A stretch of 63,623 nucleotides of DNA, taken from the NCBI GenBank assembly GCA_944382875.1, contig CALWNQ010000015.1, positions 1 to 63,623 on the forward strand, given 5' to 3'. How positions within the stretch are numbered: position 1 is the stretch's first letter; each line of letters begins with the position of its first letter. Below, in pieces: positions 18,272-26,433 of the stretch. Made by a program: the position numbers and the translations under genes. The DNA comes from an uncultured Clostridia bacterium. GTDB lineage: Bacteria; Bacillota; Clostridia; Oscillospirales; Ruminococcaceae. The notes beneath the pieces are model-generated. The model had not been told where the DNA came from. It ran no database searches and worked only from the letters and a program-made list of their open reading frames with translations.

Positions 18272-19229
18272 AATTTATTTCGGCAGTGAGCCTGGATACT
18301 ATAAAGGCGCTTTGCATTTCCATACCACATGGTCGGACGGAGCCAGAGAGCCTGAAGAAGTGATCCGATGTTATCAAAGCTGTGGATATCAGTTTGCAGT
18401 TTGGAGCGATCACGATATTTTTATCCGCACAAATGAGTTTGATACATCCGATTTTATCACCATCGGCGGGATGGAAAGAGGCGGGCTGAATCCGCAGTGG
18501 GAAGAAAATGACAATATTGGGTTTCATTTTGGCTGCATTGAGGATGAAACGGTAAAAGCAGCACAGCGGTATGGGCATCTCCGGAAATTTCCATATCTTC
18601 AGAAATGGGAGGGCGACCAATCGGTTACGGATTGTGTGCAAAGGATGAAGGAGCATGGCAATCTTGTGATTTTGAATCATCCGGAATGGCATATGACAGC
18701 ATTTGAGGAAGTATTGAAAGAAGATTATTTTGCAATCGAGATTTTCAATTATGCGACAGAGTGGTCAACTGTAACTTCATATGGAACGGCATATTTGGAT
18801 TATGCGCTGCAAAATGGGAAAAAAGTGTTTTTAACCGCTTCAGATGACGCGCATGAGTTTGACGAGAGTTTTCGGACAAAAGATTTTAACGGCGGCTGGA
18901 TTGTTGTCAACAGCCCTCATTTGGATAAACAAAGCATCGTTTTGAATATAAAAAAAGGAAACTATTATGCGAGCTCCGGTCCGGAGATTTATGAGATCCG
19001 GATAATGGACGGCATGTTGAAAATAAAATGTTCTCCGTGCAGGTTTATTATGTTTAAATCCTGGCCGGAACGTTCTGAATTTCTGTGCGAGCGAAGAGAA
19101 AATACCCCTTTGACAGAAGCCACACAGAAGATCAAACCTCATATGCGGTACATTCGGGTAGAGTGTATTGATTTTGAGGGGAAAGTGGCATGGTCCAATC
19201 CGATTTTTCTGGATGAGAGAGCCGAGTAA
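18261..19229 (+). CDS. PHP-domain metal-dependent phosphohydrolase, copy 1
   Basis: 322 residues. The N-terminal PHP motifs are present: H19-F-H21 with D26 in ALHFHTTWSDG, D50-H51-D52 in FAVWSDHDIF, H in VILNHPEW near 136, and the late metal motif in LTASDDAHEFDE near 195. The C-terminal 100 residues end in an Ig-like strand pattern (MRYIRVECIDFEGKVAWSNP). PHP proteins hydrolyse phosphoesters using two or three metals. ATG 18261 follows AAGGAGCAGAAAGCTG and overlaps the previous gene. A paralogue with the same architecture closes the operon at 23578. No signal peptide is present, so it acts in the cytoplasm after import. A phosphonate monoester or diester substrate is inferred from context. 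Confidence 0.85.
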   Translation: MEDKIYFGSEPGYYKGALHFHTTWSDGAREPEEVIRCYQSCGYQFAVWSDHDIFIRTNEFDTSDFITIGGMERGGLNPQWEENDNIGFHFGCIEDETVKAAQRYGHLRKFPYLQKWEGDQSVTDCVQRMKEHGNLVILNHPEWHMTAFEEVLKEDYFAIEIFNYATEWSTVTSYGTAYLDYALQNGKKVFLTASDDAHEFDESFRTKDFNGGWIVVNSPHLDKQSIVLNIKKGNYYASSGPEIYEIRIMDGMLKIKCSPCRFIMFKSWPERSEFLCERRENTPLTEATQKIKPHMRYIRVECIDFEGKVAWSNPIFLDERAE

Positions 19230-19306
19230 TAGTGAAAACAGGATTGCCGGACCGGGAATTTTTTCAGCGAACCCGGTGTCGGAAAAGCAGGAAAAGGAGA
19301 ATGAAA

Positions 19307-20674
19307 ATGAACAAAAAAGTTGTATCGGCAATGTGCGCGATTCTGGCGGTATCCATGCTTGGAATGACAGCCTGTGGACAAGACGGAGATTCGACCGTAG
19401 ACAGCAAAAATCAGGATGGAAAAAAAGAAATTACCATCACCGTTCGGAAAAACGAATGGGGCGGACGGGCGTATGCTTTTGAGGAAGCTGCTGTAAGGCT
19501 GAACGACGAGTTGGAAGCCAATGGGGAAAATGTAACGGTGACCATTGATTTTTGGCCGGCAATCGATGACGACGAGCTGGTATTGCAGGGACAGGCAGGC
19601 AATATTGCGGATGTCACTTTAAATTCCAGTGTGGATATCGGATGGGAATATGACGCCGGATTGATTCAGCCTATTGATTGGGTGGCGGATTCGGAGGTGT
19701 TTCAGGGCGCTTCTGAAAGCATTATGAACATTATGTATTATGATGGTCATTACATGGGTGTGATTCAGGATATGGACGCATCGCCGGTGTTTATTTCAAG
19801 GAAAGCGCTGGAAGGACTTGGCTGGAGCGCAGAAGAAATTGATGGGTTGAGAGAAAAGGTGGACAACGGGGAATTCATTATGTCCGACCTGATGGAAACT
19901 GCACAGCAGGCGATGGAGCAGGGGCTTGCGGACATTGGGTTTGCGGTGGAAGACACCCGGTTTGAGGGCTGGACCATGTCGGCCGGATACAACAACTACA
20001 ATCTGGAAGAAAATAAACTTGTGGTTAACGAAAAGGCTAAGGATGTATATAAGTTCTGGGAAAAAGGCGTGGAAATGGGCGTTATCAAGGAAAGTATCGG
20101 AGAGGTTGACACAGATACCGCTGCGCCGATGATGATCAATCAGGAAATTTTCGCTACCTTTGCACGTTCGGAATTTTATCGTATCCTGGCGGACAACATG
20201 GAAATGAAGATCACAGATCAGGAGTTCCAGGACTGGTTTGATGAAAATATCGTTTGGACTCCGGTGCCGGCAAGCGAAAAAGGCGGTCAGCCTTCTTCTT
20301 ATTCCAATCCTGCCATGCTGTTTGTCGGTTCTTCCGTTGATGAAGAAAAAATGCCTTATGTCCAGCGGTATTTGGAGCTGATGCTTTCCCCCGATATTCA
20401 GGTGAACCATACTGTGAACTCCGGTAAACTTCCTGTAACACCTGCTGCTATGGAAGAAGTGGTGGAGACACTGCCTTTCTATGCGGATCATTACTATATG
20501 ACGGAATTTACCAAAGTCCGCCCGGCTCATCCGGATTATGCCGTGCTGATTGAAGCATATACCCTGGGGGTAGACGCGATTTTAACCAAAGGCCAGACGG
20601 CGGATGAAGCCTATGATTTGTATGTAAAAGACGCAAAACAGAATGTTCCGAGCGACAGAATCATTTTTGAGTAA
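19307..20674 (+). CDS. ABC transporter extracellular solute-binding lipoprotein (family 1, MalE/UgpB-like)
   Basis: 455 residues from ATG 19307. The start follows AAAAGGAGAATGAAA; ATG 19301 is too close to the ribosome site. Signal peptide MNKKVVSAMCAILAVSMLGM runs to lipobox MTAC (C23), so the protein is anchored outside the membrane. The mature chain has the type I sugar-binding layout (EAAVRLNDELEANGENVTVT early, TFARSEFYRILAD in the middle). The family mostly binds sugars and glycerol-phosphate compounds. This is unlike PhnD of PhnCDE phosphonate importers. Its place within an AEP-degradation operon suggests a larger phosphonate conjugate as ligand. Confidence 0.9.
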   Translation: MNKKVVSAMCAILAVSMLGMTACGQDGDSTVDSKNQDGKKEITITVRKNEWGGRAYAFEEAAVRLNDELEANGENVTVTIDFWPAIDDDELVLQGQAGNIADVTLNSSVDIGWEYDAGLIQPIDWVADSEVFQGASESIMNIMYYDGHYMGVIQDMDASPVFISRKALEGLGWSAEEIDGLREKVDNGEFIMSDLMETAQQAMEQGLADIGFAVEDTRFEGWTMSAGYNNYNLEENKLVVNEKAKDVYKFWEKGVEMGVIKESIGEVDTDTAAPMMINQEIFATFARSEFYRILADNMEMKITDQEFQDWFDENIVWTPVPASEKGGQPSSYSNPAMLFVGSSVDEEKMPYVQRYLELMLSPDIQVNHTVNSGKLPVTPAAMEEVVETLPFYADHYYMTEFTKVRPAHPDYAVLIEAYTLGVDAILTKGQTADEAYDLYVKDAKQNVPSDRIIFE

Positions 20675-20677
20675 TGG

Positions 20678-21616
20678 GTGATAACAGTGCAGGAGATGCA
20701 ACGTATAACTACAGCGAAAAAAATAAAGAGGAAAGTCTATCCGTATTTGTTTATCTTACCATTTGCATTGTTGACACTTACGTTTTTTATCCTGCCGGCA
20801 ATTGCAACTGTGTGGATGTCCTTTACGGATTTGGATGTAAAAATGAAGCCAAACTTTATTGGATTAGAAAATTATATCCGAATTTTTCAGGATTACAGTT
20901 TGGGTGAGATCCTACAAAATACAATTGTATACGCGGTTGCTTCTTTGGGATTTGTATTGTTATTGTCCCTGATCATCGCCATTTCCACCCAATATTTTAT
21001 GAAAGGGAAGACAGTTGCCACAGGATATCGTGTCCTGTGGCTCATCCCAAGCCTTTTTCCGAGTGTGGTATTCGCAATCTTTTGGAAGTATATTTTTGAT
21101 CCTACTGAGAATGGCTTCTTAAATAAAATCGGAATGCATCTGGGAGCGGTGGATGAGCCGGTTTCCTGGATTACCAGATATGCTATGCCCATTGTAATTT
21201 TGGGGACAGTGGTTGGTTCTGTGTCGAGTAATGTGATTCTGCTTTCCTCCTCAATCAATTCAATCCCGGAAGATTTGTATAAAGCGGCGCGAGTGGACGG
21301 AGCGGGTGAAAAGTCGATCATCTTGAAAATCATTTTACCCACCCTCCGATGGCCGCTCATGTACATCACCATTACGACTCTGATCGGCTTTGTTTCCTCT
21401 TATTTCTTCATTATGCTGCTTACCGACGGCGGCCCCATGCACGACAGCACAACTCTGGCCCTGTATTCCTATCAGCAGGCATTTCAGTTAAAATATTATG
21501 GATACGGTGCAGCCATTTCCATGTTTGTGGTAGTCATTGCGTTGGCGTTGACTTTGGTGCTGCTCAGGCTGTTCGATTTTGACGCATTGGTGCAGCCAAG
21601 CAGGATTGAAGAATAG
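20678..21616 (+). CDS. ABC transporter permease, MalF/UgpA-like
   Basis: 312 residues with six membrane helices. The EAA loop near residues 205-225 reads SSINSIPEDLYKAARVDGAG, the contact site for the ATPase. The start is taken as GTG 20678, 3 nt after the binding-protein stop; ATG 20696 is an alternative and neither has a strong ribosome site, so translation may be coupled. It is followed by the partner permease after 11 nt. Confidence 0.9.
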   Translation: MITVQEMQRITTAKKIKRKVYPYLFILPFALLTLTFFILPAIATVWMSFTDLDVKMKPNFIGLENYIRIFQDYSLGEILQNTIVYAVASLGFVLLLSLIIAISTQYFMKGKTVATGYRVLWLIPSLFPSVVFAIFWKYIFDPTENGFLNKIGMHLGAVDEPVSWITRYAMPIVILGTVVGSVSSNVILLSSSINSIPEDLYKAARVDGAGEKSIILKIILPTLRWPLMYITITTLIGFVSSYFFIMLLTDGGPMHDSTTLALYSYQQAFQLKYYGYGAAISMFVVVIALALTLVLLRLFDFDALVQPSRIEE

Positions 21617-21627
21617 AGGTGATCTTT

Positions 21628-22458
21628 TTGAGCAAAAAAATACTGAAATTGCTGGTAGTACATACCTATATGGCGATGCTGACGGTACCGATCCTGTTTA
21701 TGATTGTCTGGTATTTTATGACAGCTACCTTTAATTCGTACACCGGATCTTTTTCATTGGATAATTTTGCGTTTATGTTCGGACCGATTGAGAGCATGGG
21801 AATCAAACTTCCGGCAATTTGGCCGATAGTACTGAACACGCTGGTTTACTCCTTTACCATTGTAATGATTGAGGTTTTAATTTCCGTACCGGCGGCCTAC
21901 GCTTTTTCTCGATTGGACTTTAAAGGAAAACGCAATGCCATGAAATTCCTGTTCATCATGCGTTCTTTCCCCGGTGTTACGTTAATTATCGCAACCTTTT
22001 TCATATTGGTGAAAATGAATCTGGTTGACACTTATTTGGGTATTATTCTGGTTGCGATTACAGGTTCGCTTCCCGGACATGTATACATCATGAAAGGCTT
22101 CTTTGACGAAGTGCCCTGGGATTTGGAATGGGCAGCTATGACGGATGGATGCAGCCGGTTTCGCGCTTTCCGGAAGGTCATTCTTCCGGCGGTAAAACCC
22201 GGAATTGGAGCGATTGCCATTTTCTCCTTTCTGGGTGCCTACGGAGAATGGTTCTTATTTAAGCTGCTGATTTTTTCCGATACACGGTTGATTATTGGTG
22301 GTTACATTGCAAAATTGATTACCGAGGAAAATGTCATTGTGGACTACGGACTGATCAGTGCATTGGGGTTGTTTTACACATTACCGGTAATTCTGTTCTA
22401 TATTTTCTCACAGAAAATATTTATGAAGGTCAATATTGGAGGTTCAAAAGGCGTATGA
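21628..22458 (+). CDS. ABC transporter permease, MalG/UgpE-like
   Basis: 276 residues from TTG 21628. The sequence GAGGTGATC, an excellent match to the 16S anti-Shine-Dalgarno, lies 3-11 nt before this TTG, while an in-frame GTG at 21619 lies inside that ribosome site and is rejected. Six helices are seen, with the EAA loop FFDEVPWDLEWAAMTDGCSR near 155-174. It pairs with the upstream permease. The stop overlaps the ATPase start in ATGA. Confidence 0.9.
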   Translation: MSKKILKLLVVHTYMAMLTVPILFMIVWYFMTATFNSYTGSFSLDNFAFMFGPIESMGIKLPAIWPIVLNTLVYSFTIVMIEVLISVPAAYAFSRLDFKGKRNAMKFLFIMRSFPGVTLIIATFFILVKMNLVDTYLGIILVAITGSLPGHVYIMKGFFDEVPWDLEWAAMTDGCSRFRAFRKVILPAVKPGIGAIAIFSFLGAYGEWFLFKLLIFSDTRLIIGGYIAKLITEENVIVDYGLISALGLFYTLPVILFYIFSQKIFMKVNIGGSKGV

Positions 22459-23561
22459 TTCAGCTAAAAGGAGTCGTCAAGGAATATGGCAACGCAAAAA
22501 ATAAAGAAGTGACCAGAGCGGTGGACGGGATTGATTTGGAAATCAATCAGGGAGAATTTATCGCCCTGCTCGGGCCGTCGGGTTGTGGAAAAACCACGAC
22601 ATTGATGATGATCGCAGGATTGCTGAAGGCAACAAAAGGAGAAATTCTCTTTGATGGGAAAGTTGTGAACCAAATGGAACCCAAAGATCGGAACATCGGC
22701 ATGGTATTCCAATCCTATGCGCTGTATCCTCACCTGAAAGTGATTGATAATATTGCGTTTCCGTTAAGAGAAAAGAAAGTGCCCAAAGCGGAAGCCTATG
22801 AAAAAGCAAAAAATATTGCAAAAAAACTGCAAATTGAAAACTTGCTGAACAGAAAGCCGGCACAGTTATCTGGTGGGCAGCAGCAACGTGTGGCGATGGC
22901 CAGAGCATTGGTGAAGGAACCGCAGATTTTGCTGCTGGATGAGCCGATGTCCAATCTGGACGCCAGATTAAAGCTTGATTTAAGAGATGAGATTCGCAAG
23001 CTGCAGCGGGAGATTGGGGTTACCACTATTATCGTAACGCATGACCAGGAGGAAGCTTTGGCAATTTCGGATCGGGTTGCGGTTTTGGATGCAGGAAAGA
23101 TTCAGCAATATGATACGCCATATAATTTATACCATAAGCCCAAAAACCTTTTTATTGCCAATTTTTTGGGAACACCGCCCATGAATATTGTCGAAGGCCA
23201 TGTGGAAGAACAGGATGGCCGTCAGGTATTTGCTGCGGAAGGAGTTCGTTATATGCTGCCGCAGAACAGGGAGGTTGCAAAGGAACACATTGGATGCAGG
23301 GTTGCGATTGGCCTTCGTCCGAATGATATCCGGATCTGTGAGAGCACGGAAAATACCATTCCCGTTCGGATAGAGCTGGTGGAGCAGCTTGGAGCCGAGC
23401 AGCTGATTAAAGCGAAACCTTTGGCTGGCGATCATATCATCAGAATTGTTGCCGAAAATGAGATGAAGCTGAAAGCAGGAGAAACAGTATCGATCCGGAT
23501 TTTGGAAAATAAATTCCACTTGTTTAATCTGGAGCGGAATGGCATCAATATTTTATCGTAA
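22455..23561 (+). CDS. ABC transporter ATP-binding protein, UgpC/MsmK family
   Basis: 368 residues. Walker A LGPSGCGKTT (about 37-46), Q-loop GMVFQSYALYPHLKV, signature LSGGQQQRVAMARAL and Walker B ILLLDEPMSNLDA are all intact. A C-terminal TOBE/regulatory region (about 240-368) marks the carbohydrate and glycerophosphate uptake subfamily. It energises import by the two permeases. It overlaps the upstream permease by 4 nt, and its 3' end is followed by the second PHP gene. Confidence 0.93.
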   Translation: MIQLKGVVKEYGNAKNKEVTRAVDGIDLEINQGEFIALLGPSGCGKTTTLMMIAGLLKATKGEILFDGKVVNQMEPKDRNIGMVFQSYALYPHLKVIDNIAFPLREKKVPKAEAYEKAKNIAKKLQIENLLNRKPAQLSGGQQQRVAMARALVKEPQILLLDEPMSNLDARLKLDLRDEIRKLQREIGVTTIIVTHDQEEALAISDRVAVLDAGKIQQYDTPYNLYHKPKNLFIANFLGTPPMNIVEGHVEEQDGRQVFAAEGVRYMLPQNREVAKEHIGCRVAIGLRPNDIRICESTENTIPVRIELVEQLGAEQLIKAKPLAGDHIIRIVAENEMKLKAGETVSIRILENKFHLFNLERNGINILS

Positions 23562-23577
23562 ACAGGACAGATGGAAT

Positions 23578-24531
23578 ATGAAAGATCGTATTATTTTGGA
23601 TGAGAATTACAGAAAATTTAAAGGAAATATCCACACACATTCCACCAGGAGCGACGGCGCATATTCGCCAAAACAGGTGATAGAAGCATACCGGGAGCGG
23701 GGCTATGATTTTATCTGCCTCAGCGATCATGAAATCTACTATCGAAGCAATCAGTTTGATAGCGATACCTTTCTTGCGCTGGATGGATACGAGATGGCTT
23801 GTGAAACAGGCGAAAGCGGCTGCAATGCTTCGTTCCATATTCACGGGCTGCTGGATGAGAGCCTTATTGCATCCCAGCCTTTTGCCCACAACGAAATACA
23901 TGAGAAACCGCATTATCATTCCTTGGATACTGTGCAGAACATGATGGATGAAATGGCGAGCAGAGGAAATCTGATTATTTTCAATCATCCCAACTGGTCC
24001 AGAAACACATATGAGGAATTATTGCAATTAAAAGGCTATTGCGCAGTGGAAATTTATAACCATCAGTCCCAGATGGAGGAAGCCTGCGGATACAGCGTCA
24101 GTTACTGGGATTATCTGCTGCAGCATGGAAAAAAGGTATGGGGAATTGCGGCGGATGATGCACATGGTGGAAATTACCTGAATGCTTATAGTGAGTTTTT
24201 CGGTGGTTTTATTTTTGTGCAGGCGGAAAATTTAAGGCAGCAAAATATAATAGACGCGATCAAACAAGGAAAATTTTACTCTTCCAATGGGCCAAGAATC
24301 GATGATATCCGAATAGAAGATGGAAATTTGAAAGTAAGATGTTCTCCGGTAAAAAGAATCCAGTTTGTGGTCTATCCAAAGAGAGGCAAAACTGTTTACC
24401 ATCCAGATGGAACCTTGATACAGGAAGGAAACTATCCTATAAAAGGGACGGAAAAATACATCCGAATTGAGTGTATAGACGAATGGGGTGGTATAGCATG
24501 GTCCAATCCCATTTTTATGGAGGAAGAATAG
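23578..24531 (+). CDS. PHP-domain metal-dependent phosphohydrolase, copy 2
   Basis: 317 residues from ATG 23578. Same architecture as the product of 18261: H19-T-H21 with D26 in GNIHTHSTRSDG, D50-H51-E52 in FICLSDHEIY, then NLIIFNHPNW, then IAADDAHGG, and the closing IRIECIDEWGGIAWSNPIFM. By eye the two are clear paralogues with strong divergence in the middle, so they may act on different bonds or substrates. The start is 17 nt after the ATPase stop; an earlier in-frame start at 23539 overlaps the ATPase gene and lacks a ribosome site. It is the last gene of the operon and is followed by a strong terminator. Confidence 0.85.
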   Translation: MKDRIILDENYRKFKGNIHTHSTRSDGAYSPKQVIEAYRERGYDFICLSDHEIYYRSNQFDSDTFLALDGYEMACETGESGCNASFHIHGLLDESLIASQPFAHNEIHEKPHYHSLDTVQNMMDEMASRGNLIIFNHPNWSRNTYEELLQLKGYCAVEIYNHQSQMEEACGYSVSYWDYLLQHGKKVWGIAADDAHGGNYLNAYSEFFGGFIFVQAENLRQQNIIDAIKQGKFYSSNGPRIDDIRIEDGNLKVRCSPVKRIQFVVYPKRGKTVYHPDGTLIQEGNYPIKGTEKYIRIECIDEWGGIAWSNPIFMEEE

Positions 24532-24571
24532 GTAAATTCGCGTAAAACTTTTTAGTTTTAATTATATTCGA

Positions 24572-24610
24572 AATAAATCGCCGGGATGACAGAAATCCCG
24601 GCGATTTATT
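24572..24610. terminator. Terminator at the end of the phosphonate operon
   Basis: AATAAATCGCCGGGA pairs with TCCCGGCGATTTATT and is followed by ATTTTATG. On the other strand it also ends the TetR gene. Confidence 0.9.
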
Positions 24611-24637
24611 ATTTTATGTGTAGATGAAAAATTGACG

Positions 24638-25246
24638 CTATTCATTTTCCATGTGTTCCCGAAAGGTTCGAAACATTCCTTGCTTCATATTATTCATCAT
24701 GATTTGTTGCACTTCTTTGATTGTGATACTATCTTCATAACGGAACCACCACCGAACCAGTGTCATCATATCCGATGCAAATAGACGGGCATATAAGTCC
24801 GCATACAGCTTTTGTGAAGTTTCTCCGCGATTTGATATAAGGTTTTCCAGTATATTATCGTGGATTACCTGTACCATTTTGCTGAATATTCCGTATTCTG
24901 CCGGGGATGACCATAGAATTGTATATTCTTTTTTATGCTGATGAATGAAGCGAAGCGCTTTTTCAAAGTTTTTTTGATAAATCAAATTGTGAATATTATC
25001 GGGCGATGCATTGATAAATGTTACATTGATCTGTTTGCGGAATTTTTCCAGAATCTTGTTTACATACTGATCCATCAAATCAGATTTGCTTTTATAGTAC
25101 TTGTAAAAGGTGGAGCGGTTAATCATGGCTGTCTGACAAATTTGGTCAACTGTGATTTTGTCAAAAGGCATCTCGGATAGGCTGTTCAGCAGTGCCTGGT
25201 CGATTTGTCTGAGCGTTTTGACAACCCGAAGGTCCGTTTGCGGCAT
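24638..25246 (-). CDS. TetR/AcrR family transcriptional regulator
   Basis: 202 residues. The N-terminal helix-turn-helix (about 8-55) reads MPFDKITVDQICQTAMINRS then TFYKYYKSKSDLMDQYV, classic for TetR proteins. The C-terminal ligand domain is helical and resembles the DhaS/AcrR type common in Clostridia. It is divergent from the flavodoxin gene at 25462, and a 15-bp palindrome lies just downstream of a -10 element in front of that gene. It most likely represses the 25.5-32.6 kb catabolic operon and is released by a pathway compound; this is inference. Confidence 0.9.
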   Translation of the reverse strand: MPQTDLRVVKTLRQIDQALLNSLSEMPFDKITVDQICQTAMINRSTFYKYYKSKSDLMDQYVNKILEKFRKQINVTFINASPDNIHNLIYQKNFEKALRFIHQHKKEYTILWSSPAEYGIFSKMVQVIHDNILENLISNRGETSQKLYADLYARLFASDMMTLVRWWFRYEDSITIKEVQQIMMNNMKQGMFRTFREHMENE

Positions 25247-25374
25247 AGTAGTTAACCTCCCCTAATTTTTTTAGATAATCAACATTTTGTCTGCGAATGT
25301 TGGATAAACAACAGAATCGGGAAGGGTGATGGTAGGCATTCCGGTCCCGTCGTGTTACAATAATATTAAAGGAA

Positions 25375-25401
25375 TATACTGTTTCTATTCTATCATAGAA
25401 T
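25375..25401 (+). promoter_or_regulatory. -10 element and palindromic operator before the catabolic operon
   Basis: TATACT at 25375-25380 is followed by the perfect 15-bp palindrome ATTCTAT-C-ATAGAAT at 25387-25401, placed where transcription would start. A GTTACA lies upstream at 25354-25359 with a short 15-bp spacer. A second inverted repeat, AACATT-N9-AATGTT, lies at 25281-25301 nearer to the TetR gene. Both are candidate TetR sites. Confidence 0.5.
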
Positions 25402-25461
25402 CAGGTATCTTTCACGAATTGTTTTCGAAAAATGACAAAAAATGATGGAGGAGTTTTATCA

Positions 25462-26409
25462 ATGGCATACAAAGTTATGGGGATTACTGCCGGACGTAAA
25501 AATGGAAACAGCGAGATTTTGCTCAAACAGGCGCTGATGGCTTGTGAGGAAATGGGTGCGGAAGTGACCATGATCAATCTGCGGGATTTTCATATTCTGG
25601 ATTGCACCGGCTGTACGGCTTGCATCAAAGCGATGTCCATGGGAAAATACGCGGGCTGCGTGTTGGACAAAAAAGATGACAAGAAAAAGATTATGGACGT
25701 GATGCTTGCGCAGGACGCGGTGATTTTCTCCGTACCCACCTATGACCTGATGCCTGCTTCTGCGTATCTTACCTTTGCGCACCGGAGCTTAAGCTATGAA
25801 ACCTCTTTCCTGGAAACCATTGGCGCCATTGAGCACCGTGACCGTGTTGCCGGTCTGATTTCGGTGGGCGGTTCCACCCGTTCCTGGCAGTCCATGGCTC
25901 TGGAGGGCTTGCAGGCCACCATGTTTACCACCGATATGAAGGTTGTGGACATGATTCTGGCTACCCGGGTACCTGCTCCCGGCCAGTGCCTGCTGGATGA
26001 GGAACTGATGGCTCGCGCCCGCAAGCTGGGTGAAAATATTATGACCGCCGTGAAAACTCCTGCCAATGAGCGGAAATGGCTGGGCGAGGAAGATATGGGC
26101 TGGTGCCCCAACTGCCACAGCAACGCGCTGGTGCTGGGTGAAAAACAGTGGGATGGCCTCCATTATCCCATTGAATGTCAGGTGTGCGGGGCTGGCGGCA
26201 CCCTGGAAAAGACCGAGGATGGCAAGTGGAAATTCGTTATCCAGGAGGATGGACTGCTGAAAGATCGCACCACTGTTGCCGGACGCGCGAAACATCTGGA
26301 AGAAATCGCCGAAACCCAGGGAGGATTCTTCTCCGACCCGGAAAAGATCAAGCTGGTGCAGGAGAAAAAAGAGCAGTTCGTGAAAAAGACCTTTAAGGGT
26401 ATTGAATAA
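25462..26409 (+). CDS. Flavodoxin-like NAD(P)H-dependent FMN reductase with C-terminal zinc ribbon
   Basis: 315 residues. The N-terminal domain (about 1-190) has the flavodoxin-like FMN loop GITAGRKNGNSEILLKQALM and a cysteine patch CTGCTACIK near 47-55 like that of iron-sulfur flavoproteins. The C-terminal region has two CxxC pairs (CPNCHS and CQVCGAGG, about 214-240), a probable zinc ribbon. ATG 25462 follows GGAGGAGTTTTATCA; an earlier start at 25432 is upstream of that site. It is the first gene of an operon with large Fe-S/flavin proteins, so it likely carries electrons or reduces an organic substrate. Confidence 0.85.
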   Translation: MAYKVMGITAGRKNGNSEILLKQALMACEEMGAEVTMINLRDFHILDCTGCTACIKAMSMGKYAGCVLDKKDDKKKIMDVMLAQDAVIFSVPTYDLMPASAYLTFAHRSLSYETSFLETIGAIEHRDRVAGLISVGGSTRSWQSMALEGLQATMFTTDMKVVDMILATRVPAPGQCLLDEELMARARKLGENIMTAVKTPANERKWLGEEDMGWCPNCHSNALVLGEKQWDGLHYPIECQVCGAGGTLEKTEDGKWKFVIQEDGLLKDRTTVAGRAKHLEEIAETQGGFFSDPEKIKLVQEKKEQFVKKTFKGIE

Positions 26410-26433
26410 CCTTTTGGGAAAGGAGAAAGAACG

